Source of the DNA: an uncultured Planctomycetales bacterium
GTDB taxonomy: Bacteria; Planctomycetota; Planctomycetia; Pirellulales; S012-138
Length of the DNA: 30,267 nucleotides
NCBI GenBank assembly: GCA_937982665.1
Contig: CALJLD010000277.1
Location: 1 to 30,267, forward strand
Reading direction: 5' to 3'
Made by a program: the position numbers and the translations under genes. This document shows positions 16,557-25,448 of the stretch, piece by piece. How positions within the stretch are numbered: position 1 is the first letter of the stretch; each line of letters starts with the position of its first letter. The notes under the pieces were generated by a model that had not been told where the DNA came from, searched no databases, and was given only the letters and a program-made list of their open reading frames with translations.

Positions 16557-16933
16557 CTGAGACCCCACCTCGGATACCGAACCATCAGGGGGTAGCGCTT
16601 GGGCCAAGAAGGGGACTTGGTGGGATTTGCAGGATAATCCGTACGCTAGAACCGGGGATTTTGTTGTTACGGTCACCGTGTGTTTGCGCTCAGAATGAAT
16701 AGCAGCGGATCGATCCACTCAAGCGAATCGTTGCGAATATCTCCTGCAAATAGACACCACAGGCAAATCACCCAAAAAGGGGAGAAGGATGTCCCCTGTT
16801 GGCTAGAAATGCCTATATAACACTAAAGGCGAGGTTGTCATCGAGGGAGAGCACGGCACTTGCGGATGAAGCCCTTTGGCTCAAAAGGACTTACGTCGTC
16901 GCGCGGTGCCGGAAATCAGAGAAAGAACGTCCC
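16557..16933. other. Leader region of the caspase gene
   Basis: No gene supported. The caspase frame stays open upstream to a TTG at 16799, but the signal peptide starts at 16934, so this is taken as leader. AGGGGA (16778-16783) and TCCCCT (16792-16797) can form a 6-bp hairpin. No clear -35/-10 pair was identified. Confidence 0.4.
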
Positions 16934-19900
16934 ATGCGTACTTCCACTCAAATTTCAAGCTTCTTTGTATGTCTCATTGCGCTGATCCTCGGCGCAACAG
17001 CAAGACCTGCGCATGCACAGGAGAGGTACGCCGTTGTCATCGGGATCGACTCTTATGCAGAGTCGACGGGCTTTGGCAAACTCAAATCGTGCGTCAAAGA
17101 CTCGCTCGAGATGAACGACACCCTTAAGAAGTGTGGGTATGAACACATCCTGCTGCTGAATGACCTGGGGGGACTTACACGCGAACAAGCAGACCAACTA
17201 AATGCAGCGGAAAGATTCAACCAGCGCGGCAACCTGCCCATCGCGGAAACCTTGCGCAAGCGAATTCCAGAAGCGTTGGCCAATGCTCAACCTGACGACA
17301 TGGTCCTTGTCTATTTTTCAGGGCATGGCGTGTTGCACGAAGGCCAAGGGATCTTGGCCACGCTCGATTGCGAAAGGGATGACCCGCTGAATACGGGTTT
17401 GCCTACGGCCGAACTGCAAGACATGCTCCTGGCTTGCAAAGCCAAGAAGAAAGTGTTGATGTTAGATTGTTGTCACGCGGGAGCGGCCGCAGTCGACAAG
17501 TCCGGCGCAACAACAACTTCTCCGGAAGAACTGGCAACGGTTTTTCAACTCGCTCAGGGGTTGGTCACATTGGCAAGCTGTGGGCCCAATCAGGTCTCAC
17601 TTCAAGATCCGGAAAGCGGGTTAAGCTATTTCACGCTTTACTTGACCAAAGGACTCCGCGGTCATGCCGACGTAGATTTCAATGGTTTTGTCGACCACCA
17701 AGAACTCTACAACTACGTAAGCAAACACGTTCAGGCTGCAGTTAGTTTTGGCACGGGCGTCCTCAAACAATCGCCCAAGTTGATCGCCAACAATGCCGAG
17801 GGTGTCTTCCTGGTTGCTAATGCGGTTGAGAAACTGCCGCGGCCGGACCCGACTCCAGAGGCCGATCCGTCTACGTTGCCACCACCGCCTGGCCAAGAGG
17901 CTGAAGACGCCTACCGTCGCCTGCTTGTCGGTAGTAATCAGCCTGGCGCAGACATCCAGTTCCTGGTCGCCGAGGCGGAAAAGCTGCGCGAGTCGCTGCA
18001 AATTGCAGATACCAAGTCGGCGGTCGCCCGACCATCAACTGGGAATCCCTTCTACAACAAGTCCCGCGCGAACACGGCCTTCCAGTGGCTTTCGGCGGCA
18101 AGCAAAACTTGTGAGATGTCGGATATCCAACTTGATGCTGCAAACGACATCTCGTTGAAGACTTCCCACGCCTTGGCTGCGTGGTTCAAGTTCAAGCGTG
18201 ATGGCGAGGTTGCCAAACGCCTGGTTGACGAGCTGTACCCGTTTGACGGAAGCCCCGAGATCGAAACACTCAAACCGCAGTTGCTACTCGTTCATGCGGA
18301 AACACGCGACACGAATTCGGCCGCTGGACAACAGGCCGCACTGGAAAGCTATGCTCGCATCCTCCAAATCGCCCAAGACTATGAGAACCAGACCGGCGAT
18401 GCGATGGAACCCCATCCGCTCATGCGGGATGTGATCAATCCTGCCAGGGAATTCTCCGCCAGACTGCAACAAACAAGCGATCCGACAACTCGTCAAAAAC
18501 TGGCCGCTGTGCATGGCATGTATGGCGAATTGGTCGCCCGTTACTCGCAGCATTTTCTGGATCTTCGCGAGCAAGCGAAGGCTGACCTTGAATTGGCGAT
18601 GGCCTTGGATTCTCAATCCGGTTCTCATCCGATCAACCTCGCGCTGGTCTTGATGCAAATGCCATCGGCCGACTACACGCGAGTGCGTGAACTCACGCAA
18701 CAGTCACTTCGATTGTCCAACGACAAGCTGAATCAGATGATCAGCCATCGGATCAACGGTCAGGCGTGGCTCCAGGGTCTCACGGAACTCACTGATATTG
18801 CTCAAAAGAGACAGCACGCGGAAAACGCCATTGAATCTTTGAGCCGAAGCGTTTCGCTTTACGAGCGCGAATTCCAAAATGGCACGCTGCAGCCCCGGGC
18901 AGCAGAACAATATGTTGACTCCCTTGTGTTGAGAGCGGATGCCTTTAAGGATCGGGCGAATTTCCTGTTGGATTTCCAAGGAAATGGCCGCCGTGACGCG
19001 CTCGACAAGGCCATCGCGGATGCTCGCAAGGCTGCCGAGATTAACGACGACCGCCTGCAGTATCGTGCCTGGATTGCCTTGGGCAACGCCTTGGAAGACA
19101 GTGCCTGGATCGGCAAACAGTCGGAAGACTACTTAGAAGCAAGTGAAGTCTTCAAAACCGCGCTGCGAATCTACGACGATCCCACCAACGTGCAAAACCG
19201 TATTCACCTTGCCCGTTGTATGATCAAATGGGAAATCGATGGCGGACAGGAAGGCCACCTTGCCGACGCCAAGGCCGAACTGGAATACCTGATTGAGTAC
19301 GCCAACCTTGATCCCACAGGCCAAGCCAAAGCCCATTATTGGATGTCCAAAATTCACACGCACACAGGCAACTTTGCCGAGGCCGACAAGTCGCTTGAAC
19401 TTGCGTGGAAAGGCATGAAAGACAACCCACGTATCACCAAGTACGATTTCAGTGTTTGTGTCGCAGACCGCGTCAAGCTCAGCTTGCGTGCTGCCGAATT
19501 GGCGCCGCGGGGAACCAACGTTGATCCGAATGAGACGAGCGCTGAGACCTACCTGGCCAACGCGGTCTATTATGCAAGAGAATTAGAAAGCTATGACGCA
19601 TCCAAGGCCGTTGTTTTGCAAGGAGTTGGTTTAGCAAAGCAAGCGGAGTTGTTTAAGTCCCAAGGCGATACGGAAAAATCGCGCAAGAAGCTTGATGAAG
19701 CCATGGCGATCTACTCCAAGCAACTTGGCAGATCGGATTTGGAGGATCGTCAACGGAGCGCATTGCTGCTTGGTCGTTGCGATCTGATCATCACAAGCGA
19801 ATTGCAATCGGAAGACTTCGCGAAGGAAACGCCGCAGTCGCTGACAGACGCGATCGAAGCGGCAAAACTCGCGAAGCTCACCGGGGCCGAAGGTGATTAT

Positions 19901-20251
19901 GCGGCCGCCAAGGGTTGGTCTGGCTTTGTTCTGGTCGAGATTTCTCAACCGCCAAGGCGCCGCTTGGAAGACCTCGATACCAATCCACTCTATTCCACTG
20001 CAATCAATGATCTTGAGGAAGCGCTCAAGCTTGCCCCCAAGCATGATAGCGCTCCCAGGTGGCGATATTCAGTCGGCTATGCCATGTACCTCAAGTCGCT
20101 TGTGCTCAAGGCGCATCCCACAAGGCAGCCGACAAGAGAACTCATTCAAAAGGCCGATCAGTATCTCAAACTGGCCGCCGAAGGTGACCCGACCTTTGCT
20201 GGAAGAGTCAAAATCTTCCGCGAAAGGTTGCAACGCCTGGGTGCTGGGTAG
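16934..20251 (+). CDS. Exported caspase-fold (peptidase C14) protein with long TPR region
   Basis: 1105 residues from ATG 16934, chosen because the Sec signal peptide starts there (MRTSTQISSFFVCLIALILG, likely cut after AHA28). Residues 30-335 are a caspase/metacaspase-like domain: YAVVIGID at 32-39, catalytic His in YFSGHG (H131) and catalytic Cys in DCCHAG (C180). An EF-hand-like DVDFNGFVDHQEL precedes YNYVSKHV near the domain end, common in bacterial caspase homologues. A Pro-rich linker follows (about 344-370). The remaining 730 residues are helical and TPR-like, most clearly at about 740-1000 (ADARKAAEINDDRLQYRAWIALGNAL and similar). Such proteases cut after basic residues in studied bacterial members; the substrate here is unknown. 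The WD40 gene follows 48 bases later. Confidence 0.92.
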   Translation: MRTSTQISSFFVCLIALILGATARPAHAQERYAVVIGIDSYAESTGFGKLKSCVKDSLEMNDTLKKCGYEHILLLNDLGGLTREQADQLNAAERFNQRGNLPIAETLRKRIPEALANAQPDDMVLVYFSGHGVLHEGQGILATLDCERDDPLNTGLPTAELQDMLLACKAKKKVLMLDCCHAGAAAVDKSGATTTSPEELATVFQLAQGLVTLASCGPNQVSLQDPESGLSYFTLYLTKGLRGHADVDFNGFVDHQELYNYVSKHVQAAVSFGTGVLKQSPKLIANNAEGVFLVANAVEKLPRPDPTPEADPSTLPPPPGQEAEDAYRRLLVGSNQPGADIQFLVAEAEKLRESLQIADTKSAVARPSTGNPFYNKSRANTAFQWLSAASKTCEMSDIQLDAANDISLKTSHALAAWFKFKRDGEVAKRLVDELYPFDGSPEIETLKPQLLLVHAETRDTNSAAGQQAALESYARILQIAQDYENQTGDAMEPHPLMRDVINPAREFSARLQQTSDPTTRQKLAAVHGMYGELVARYSQHFLDLREQAKADLELAMALDSQSGSHPINLALVLMQMPSADYTRVRELTQQSLRLSNDKLNQMISHRINGQAWLQGLTELTDIAQKRQHAENAIESLSRSVSLYEREFQNGTLQPRAAEQYVDSLVLRADAFKDRANFLLDFQGNGRRDALDKAIADARKAAEINDDRLQYRAWIALGNALEDSAWIGKQSEDYLEASEVFKTALRIYDDPTNVQNRIHLARCMIKWEIDGGQEGHLADAKAELEYLIEYANLDPTGQAKAHYWMSKIHTHTGNFAEADKSLELAWKGMKDNPRITKYDFSVCVADRVKLSLRAAELAPRGTNVDPNETSAETYLANAVYYARELESYDASKAVVLQGVGLAKQAELFKSQGDTEKSRKKLDEAMAIYSKQLGRSDLEDRQRSALLLGRCDLIITSELQSEDFAKETPQSLTDAIEAAKLAKLTGAEGDYAAAKGWSGFVLVEISQPPRRRLEDLDTNPLYSTAINDLEEALKLAPKHDSAPRWRYSVGYAMYLKSLVLKAHPTRQPTRELIQKADQYLKLAAEGDPTFAGRVKIFRERLQRLGAG

Positions 20252-20299
20252 CCGAACTCGTTCGTCTGTTGTTGAGCTAGTGACGCCAGACATTGTGCC

Positions 20300-21343
20300 A
20301 TGCGATCTTTGAACCTTGTTCTTGTCCTAGCTGTTCAGGGAATCGCGGCGGTTGGTGTCAGTGCAGCCGGCAAGGCTGATTCGCAGGATGGACAAGCTCA
20401 ACGACGTCCTCCGGTGGTGGCCCTCTCGTGTTCGCCAGACTCTCGCCAGATTCTCGCGGCAGGGCAATTTGGTGTGGAGATCTATGACGTGGCAGCTGGC
20501 CAGGGCGACGCCGAACAATCTGCCGTGACCGAATTACGGCAGCCGGTTCATCGACTCGATGTTGAGATGCCCAACGTCCATTCCATCGCTTTTTCGCCCG
20601 ATGGCAAGCTGTTGGCGATTGGCGGCGGAGCGCCATCTGATGGCGGGATTGTCGAATTGTATTCTTGGCCGGATTTGGAACGCCGCGTCCAAGTTCAACC
20701 GCACCAGGACATTGTGTACGGCATGGCTTGGAGTCCCGATGGCAAGTACCTGGCCACCGTCAGTTACGATCGCGATGTGAAGATCCTGGACGCAACCGAT
20801 GGCGGCGAGGTCCGCAAGCTGTCAGGGCACTCACGGCCTGTGCTGAGCGTGGCGTGGCTCTCAGATGGAGAAACGCTACTCACCGCCGGTGTGGATCGCA
20901 GCTTGCGTGTTTGGCAAACGTCGTCCGGCAAGTTGAGCCGCTCTTTGGAGAACCACACTCAAACAATCCATGCGCTCGCTGTTCGGCCCCAGCAGGACGA
21001 AACCGCGCGACCCATGATTGCAACCGCCGGCGCTGATAAGTCGATTCGCTTTTGGCAGCCGACGATTGGCCGCATGGTGCGCTTCGCTCGACTGGAGAGT
21101 GCCCCGCTTGGACTTGCCTGGACCGCGGACGGAGGTCTCGCAATTGCCGCGTGCGAGGACGGCAAGCTACGCGGCATCAATCCTGATACCGCCAGCGTTG
21201 AGTTTTCCGTCGACGTATCCAACGCTCGCCTGCAATCCCTTGCGATTGCTGGTGGTGAGGGCTCATCAAAGGAAATGGCCTACGCAGGTGACGCCAATGG
21301 GCGACTGTTCCGCGTACGCCTGACTGGCAGTGAAGACGATTAG
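20300..21343 (+). CDS. Exported seven-bladed WD40 beta-propeller protein
   Basis: 347 residues with an N-terminal signal peptide (MRSLNLVLVLAVQGIAAVGV, cut probably near Ala22-23). Seven WD40-like units can be counted from residue 38 to the end, each with a turn such as SPDGKLLAIGG, SPDGKYLATVS, SDGETLLTAG or ATAGADKSIRFW, and ending near GRLFRVRL; seven units would close one propeller. No other domain is present, so it is probably a binding scaffold outside the cytoplasm. It follows the exported caspase gene by 48 bases on the same strand, suggesting co-transcription and perhaps physical partnership; that link is inference. No Shine-Dalgarno is obvious at ATG 20300. Confidence 0.9.
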   Translation: MRSLNLVLVLAVQGIAAVGVSAAGKADSQDGQAQRRPPVVALSCSPDSRQILAAGQFGVEIYDVAAGQGDAEQSAVTELRQPVHRLDVEMPNVHSIAFSPDGKLLAIGGGAPSDGGIVELYSWPDLERRVQVQPHQDIVYGMAWSPDGKYLATVSYDRDVKILDATDGGEVRKLSGHSRPVLSVAWLSDGETLLTAGVDRSLRVWQTSSGKLSRSLENHTQTIHALAVRPQQDETARPMIATAGADKSIRFWQPTIGRMVRFARLESAPLGLAWTADGGLAIAACEDGKLRGINPDTASVEFSVDVSNARLQSLAIAGGEGSSKEMAYAGDANGRLFRVRLTGSEDD

Positions 21344-21396
21344 TTTTCCTTGGGCGCGATCCGGATGGCCATTTTCTGTGATGGGCCTACCGCTGG

Positions 21397-21855
21397 CTAC
21401 TCCGCAAAGTCACTTACATGTTGCTGGCCATCCAGCATTCCGCGGATCGCTCCGGCGAAATCTTGCGTGACTCCAAGGCTGTCGTGCTTGCCGACAAACC
21501 TTGAACTGCTGCCTTCCGGCTCGCCGTTCAGCGGCACCGGCAACAAGTCAACTTGAAACACGGGGTCCTTGATGTTGAGCGTCAACTTGTCCACGGCGAT
21601 GGGCAGGGGCGATTTTCCGTCGCCTGCCAGGAGATAGACCGTAGCTTCCTGAGTGCTATGGTCGACCGTGAATTCCGCATGGCCGTGAGCAAAGTCAGTG
21701 ACGACGCCGCCATGTGGCCCGTAGCCGTGGCTGTGACTCTTGGTTGACGCTTGGGTGTCCGAGTTCTTCGGTTGTGCGTCCGGAGTCGCGTCCTCGCCGC
21801 ACCCTGCGATCAGGATCATTGCTATCGCACACAGGCAGAATCGTTGTTGCAGCAT
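21397..21855 (-). CDS. Histidine-rich putative lipoprotein
   Basis: 152 residues starting MLQQRFCLCAIAMILIAGC: a lipoprotein signal peptide with lipobox LIAGC and lipidated Cys19. A His-rich stretch follows (KSHSHGYGPHGGVVTDFAHGHAEFTVDH, about 39-66), suggestive of metal binding, then a small beta-rich domain. Similar short GPHGG/HGHAEF lipoproteins occur in planctomycetes, often without known function; some lie near metal efflux genes, but none is seen here. It converges with the WD40 gene (53-base gap). Confidence 0.8.
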   Translation of the reverse strand: MLQQRFCLCAIAMILIAGCGEDATPDAQPKNSDTQASTKSHSHGYGPHGGVVTDFAHGHAEFTVDHSTQEATVYLLAGDGKSPLPIAVDKLTLNIKDPVFQVDLLPVPLNGEPEGSSSRFVGKHDSLGVTQDFAGAIRGMLDGQQHVSDFAE

Positions 21856-22034
21856 TGGCCTTTAGGTGGTTGGGTACAGCTGCCTCGGGCGAGCCGGATT
21901 CACAAGCTTGCGGATGCAATCGAAGGTCTCAAAACAAACCCCTAACTCAAGTTCTAGGACCGCTCCACAAAATGAAGCAAGCATGACGACCACTCCGTTC
22001 GCCATGCCTGCTGTTTCGTTTGCTGGCTGTTCAA

Positions 22035-24494
22035 TCAATCTTGCGTCGTGCTTGTCGGGACGGTTTCGGTCTGTTTGAGCAAGCGTTGGGCTTCTTCCAG
22101 CAAGAAATCAGGATCCATGAACGGCTCATAGCTAATGTCCTGCCAACGGATTTTTCCAGAACCGTCAATCAGGAAAGTGCCGTGCAACGGGAGGCTTTCG
22201 AAGTCATCGAAGACTCGATACTGACGAAAAACGTCATAGTCAGGATCCGCGACAAGCGGGAAGGGGAATTCGAGATCGGCCTCTTCAATGTCTTCGCCGC
22301 TTGCGGCTTTGGTTTCCATCTCACGGCGGTAGGCGTCAAAGGAGTTCTGCAGATTCTCGACGTTGTCCGTGCTGATGCCCACGATCTCAATCCCGGCCTC
22401 GCGGAACTTCTCAGTTTCCGGACCGAAGAGTTCCAGTTGTTGCGCACAGTGTAGGCAACCGAAGCCAAGATAGAAAATCACGACGACTGGCTTGCCTTCG
22501 TAATCTGCAAGCGAAAGCGTGTTGCCGCTGGTTGAGGGCAACTGCCAGTCTGCGGCGTCAACAGGCTGCCAACGGAAGGGGCCAATGGTCTCCAGGTCAG
22601 GGCGATCGCCGAGGTCTTCAGGCATTTCGCGGGGCATCCGCCAATCGGCGGAGAAACCACAATCGGCGGCAAACGCAGTCAGTCGTCGGAAGACCGGTGC
22701 GTCCAAGTCGATCTCGCTGGACATGCCGCGAAGTTCTTCAAACGCCTCTTTGGCTTCTTCTTCCTCGCCGCACGCTTGTGCGACATAGATGTAATTCGCC
22801 AAGGGATAAACTTCGTTCTCTTTGCGCGCGTCCTTTGCGGTCTTGAGAGCCAGCTCTTCGTCGCCGGCTTCCAAGTAAAGCATGGACAAGTGCTCCTTGG
22901 GAATTCCGCGGACCTTCGCCAGCTTCTTCACGGCTTCTTCTTTGTCGCCTTCCAGGAACTCCAGCCGCGCTTCAAGTTCATCAATAGCGGTCTCATAGGC
23001 TTTCTCGCCGCCACGGAACTTTCGCTTGACCTCGTTGCTCACGCTTGAATCCGTGCGACCAACGAAGGCGGGAAACTCTTTGGCACGCTCCACGGCGCTG
23101 GCGATCGACTCTTCTTGGCGAGCCTCGAAGGAAGCGGCCTGACTTTGCAGTTCTTCAATGACCAGCTGCAGCTTCTCAGCGTCGCGCAAACCGAAATGGG
23201 CTTCGCCACGGGCTTTCAAACGCTTGATTTGTTCCGACGTGATATCCGTGGGATCCAAATACGGCCCATCGCTCATGTCCAGCAGTTGCTCCCACAGTTC
23301 GTATCGGCTGAGAATCTCAAGCAACCGCGTTCTGCCGTAGCCTGCGCTGCTGCTGCGAGTGCCAGGGGAGTTGTCTTTCGGGTGTCGCGGCAATTCCACC
23401 ATGTTTTGCGCGAGCGCGACGGCATCTTGCACGCGGCCGATGTGTGACAGACTTCGCGTGAGCCATTCATTGTTGTGGGCGTAGTTGTGGATTTGATACG
23501 GCATCACGTGATCATTCATCATGGCGATGTGATCCGCACGAGCCGAGGCTTCTTGTTGCCAGGCGGAATCGTGATAGCGCTTCAATCGCCAATAGATGTG
23601 ACCGGGCATGTGCCACATGTGCGCAATCACCGGAGATGCCGGACCACACAGCGCGGCCGATTCCAAAGCGTTGGATGGTTCTTTGGTGTCCCACAAGTGA
23701 ATGCGATAGTGATGCGCCGGGTGCAGCGGATTCTCGGTCAGCACTTCCTCAATGACTGTGTCGACCTCTTCATATGCTTCATCGCCACCGCCACGGCCGC
23801 GGTTCATACCGCTCCACGCCGCAAAGCACCAGAATGCTCTGGCTTCAAGCTCATCCGGGTATTTCTCGATGATCTCTTCGAGCGCGTCTTTGAAAGCGCC
23901 CCACTTTCGTCGGCGATTCGACTCGGTCAGATAGGCATTGAGCGAGTCGATCCACATTTGCTCTCTTGGTGACGCCGTATCTTTCAGGGCGAGGGCTTTT
24001 TCCATGAACCCTTCGGCGCGGTCGGCGTTGTTGTAATTCGCCATCGCCATACCCCAATAGAGCATTGCGCATTCGGATTCCAACGCCGCAGCCTGACGGA
24101 AAGAGCGTTCCGCTTCCAAGTACCAAAAGCCGTGCAGTTGGCCAACGCCCTGGTCAAAGAACTTTTGCACGTCTTCGTTCTGCGTGCTGATCTCCAAGTG
24201 CACGTTGCCGGTTCCGCCCATCAAGTAGGCCGCTTGCCGGGCTCCTTCGTTGAAGGCTTCACCGTGATACGAGTGCCCCGCGGCCGGATCGATCTCCCGT
24301 TGTTCATCAGTGACGTCCTGATCGTCAGCATCTTGATCGTCAGTGCCTTGATCATCTTGACCATCTTGCTGCTGGCTGTCCTGACCAGCAAACGCAGCGG
24401 TGGCCGAAGTCATGCCTGCCAAAACACAGCAGACAAGAAAGGCAGCAAAGAGTTGTGCCCAACTTCCATCCTGCAAACTCGACTTCTTGAGCAT
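22035..24494 (-). CDS. Exported TPR protein with C-terminal peroxiredoxin/thioredoxin-like domain
   Basis: 819 residues from ATG 24494, which places a signal peptide at the N-terminus (hydrophobic AQLFAAFLVCCVLAGM, cut after AFA36) and has AGGG 8 bases upstream. Next comes a Gln/Asp-rich linker (about 38-65), then TPR-like helical repeats from about 90 to 600, with a His-rich conserved part HMWHMPGHIYWRLKRYHDS and later HNYAHNNEWL. The last 170 residues are an AhpC/TSA-type fold: KPVVVIFYLGFGCLHC with redox-like C680-x-x-C683, then IVGISTDN and HGTFLIDGSGKIRW. A thiol-disulfide or peroxide-reducing role outside the cytoplasm is likely but untested. A longer frame to 24584 lacks signal-like features. 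Confidence 0.88.
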   Translation of the reverse strand: MLKKSSLQDGSWAQLFAAFLVCCVLAGMTSATAAFAGQDSQQQDGQDDQGTDDQDADDQDVTDEQREIDPAAGHSYHGEAFNEGARQAAYLMGGTGNVHLEISTQNEDVQKFFDQGVGQLHGFWYLEAERSFRQAAALESECAMLYWGMAMANYNNADRAEGFMEKALALKDTASPREQMWIDSLNAYLTESNRRRKWGAFKDALEEIIEKYPDELEARAFWCFAAWSGMNRGRGGGDEAYEEVDTVIEEVLTENPLHPAHHYRIHLWDTKEPSNALESAALCGPASPVIAHMWHMPGHIYWRLKRYHDSAWQQEASARADHIAMMNDHVMPYQIHNYAHNNEWLTRSLSHIGRVQDAVALAQNMVELPRHPKDNSPGTRSSSAGYGRTRLLEILSRYELWEQLLDMSDGPYLDPTDITSEQIKRLKARGEAHFGLRDAEKLQLVIEELQSQAASFEARQEESIASAVERAKEFPAFVGRTDSSVSNEVKRKFRGGEKAYETAIDELEARLEFLEGDKEEAVKKLAKVRGIPKEHLSMLYLEAGDEELALKTAKDARKENEVYPLANYIYVAQACGEEEEAKEAFEELRGMSSEIDLDAPVFRRLTAFAADCGFSADWRMPREMPEDLGDRPDLETIGPFRWQPVDAADWQLPSTSGNTLSLADYEGKPVVVIFYLGFGCLHCAQQLELFGPETEKFREAGIEIVGISTDNVENLQNSFDAYRREMETKAASGEDIEEADLEFPFPLVADPDYDVFRQYRVFDDFESLPLHGTFLIDGSGKIRWQDISYEPFMDPDFLLEEAQRLLKQTETVPTSTTQD

Positions 24495-24681
24495 CTTGTA
24501 GACCCTGGCGAAGGAACCCGCGGTGCAATAGTTAGCAGTCTGCACGTTATCCGCGGCAAGCGTCAGGGTCAAGCAATTGGGCAAAGAGTTCGCCGACGTA
24601 ACCTTAGTTTCTTGATAATGTTACGCCGATCGTGACTTGTGGGCAAAGCCGGAGGCGCGAAGGTGATTTCTCTTGGCGCGA

Positions 24682-25266
24682 TTACTCGCCGCCAGCTTTC
24701 ACCGGTCCAGCAAATCCCGATTCCAGGAAGGGGGCGTCTTTCACGACTTCCACAATCTTGATCGCTTTGATGGCTGCGTAACCAATCAACAATCTGCGAG
24801 CGCCGTTGGTGTCCGGGTTTCGCCGCTCGAACATCACCAGGTCGTCGTTCGTCAAAAATGACGAGAAGGGAACCTGTTCGTCCCAGTTCGTAATAATCAC
24901 ACCCTGACGCTGCAGTCCCTTTGGCCATTGGTTCATGAATCGCTGCCAACAGTTTTGTGGCTTGGATTCAGCCGGCTGCGAAACAACGACGACTTGTTGC
25001 TCCACGGGAACCCGAGGAGCAGTTGGCCCGTTGGCCGAGCCATTGGTTCCGGGAGAGCTCGGGCCCTCGCCATTCAGACTGCTGGCCAGGGCGGGGTTTT
25101 CGGATCGACTGGGGGTCTGGCCGGCGGTTCCATTTGAACCGTTTCCGTTTGTACCGGTGTCATTACTGCCAGACTTGTTGGCATCCTTGTTGGCATCGCG
25201 TCGTGGAAACTGCGATAGCCCCTTCAACCTTGGCAAGATGCGTTTGCTCTCCGGCTTCTCTGACAT
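24682..25266 (-). CDS. Hypothetical protein with low-complexity N-terminal half
   Basis: 194 residues from ATG 25266. Not recognised as a named family. Residues 25-90 are Ser/Thr/Asn/Gly/Pro-rich and probably disordered. The C-terminal 100 residues look folded and globular: CWQRFMNQWPKGLQRQGVII, TNWDEQVPFSSFLTNDDLVM, FERRNPDTNGARRLLIGYAA and KAIKIVEVV. There is no signal peptide or membrane helix, so it is probably cytoplasmic. Start choice is uncertain (TTG at 25287 is in frame). It ends 187 bases upstream of the TPR/peroxiredoxin gene on the same strand. Confidence 0.75.
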   Translation of the reverse strand: MSEKPESKRILPRLKGLSQFPRRDANKDANKSGSNDTGTNGNGSNGTAGQTPSRSENPALASSLNGEGPSSPGTNGSANGPTAPRVPVEQQVVVVSQPAESKPQNCWQRFMNQWPKGLQRQGVIITNWDEQVPFSSFLTNDDLVMFERRNPDTNGARRLLIGYAAIKAIKIVEVVKDAPFLESGFAGPVKAGGE

Positions 25267-25429
25267 GGTGATACCCAACTTCCCCAACCAACTCCCGGAC
25301 CGATATGCGGAAGTTTAGCTTACGAAAGCGGAGCGTTGCCGCAGAATGCATCGGGCGAGTGTAGGCAAACCGGCCAGCCGTCCCGGTCGCTATGACCGAT
25401 CCAAATCAACCACAGCTTTGCGCCATCCG

Positions 25430-25446
25430 GCTGCTTTGGGAGCAGC
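25430..25446 (-). terminator. Short hairpin after the DUF11 gene
   Basis: GCTGCT and AGCAGC arms with a 5-base loop lie 2 bases past the stop of the DUF11-repeat gene on the minus strand. There is no U tract, so the terminator role is weakly supported. Confidence 0.3.
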
Positions 25447-25448
25447 GG

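Noticed and set aside
16789..16806. Five-codon leader peptide (MSPVG) with a strong AGGGGAGAAGG ribosome site
   Set aside because: Too short to support, and the purine-rich stretch is better explained as part of the small hairpin.
16484..16933. tRNA-Gly as an integration site for a mobile element
   Set aside because: No integrase, no second copy of the tRNA 3' end and no clear change in gene type that would mark an island.
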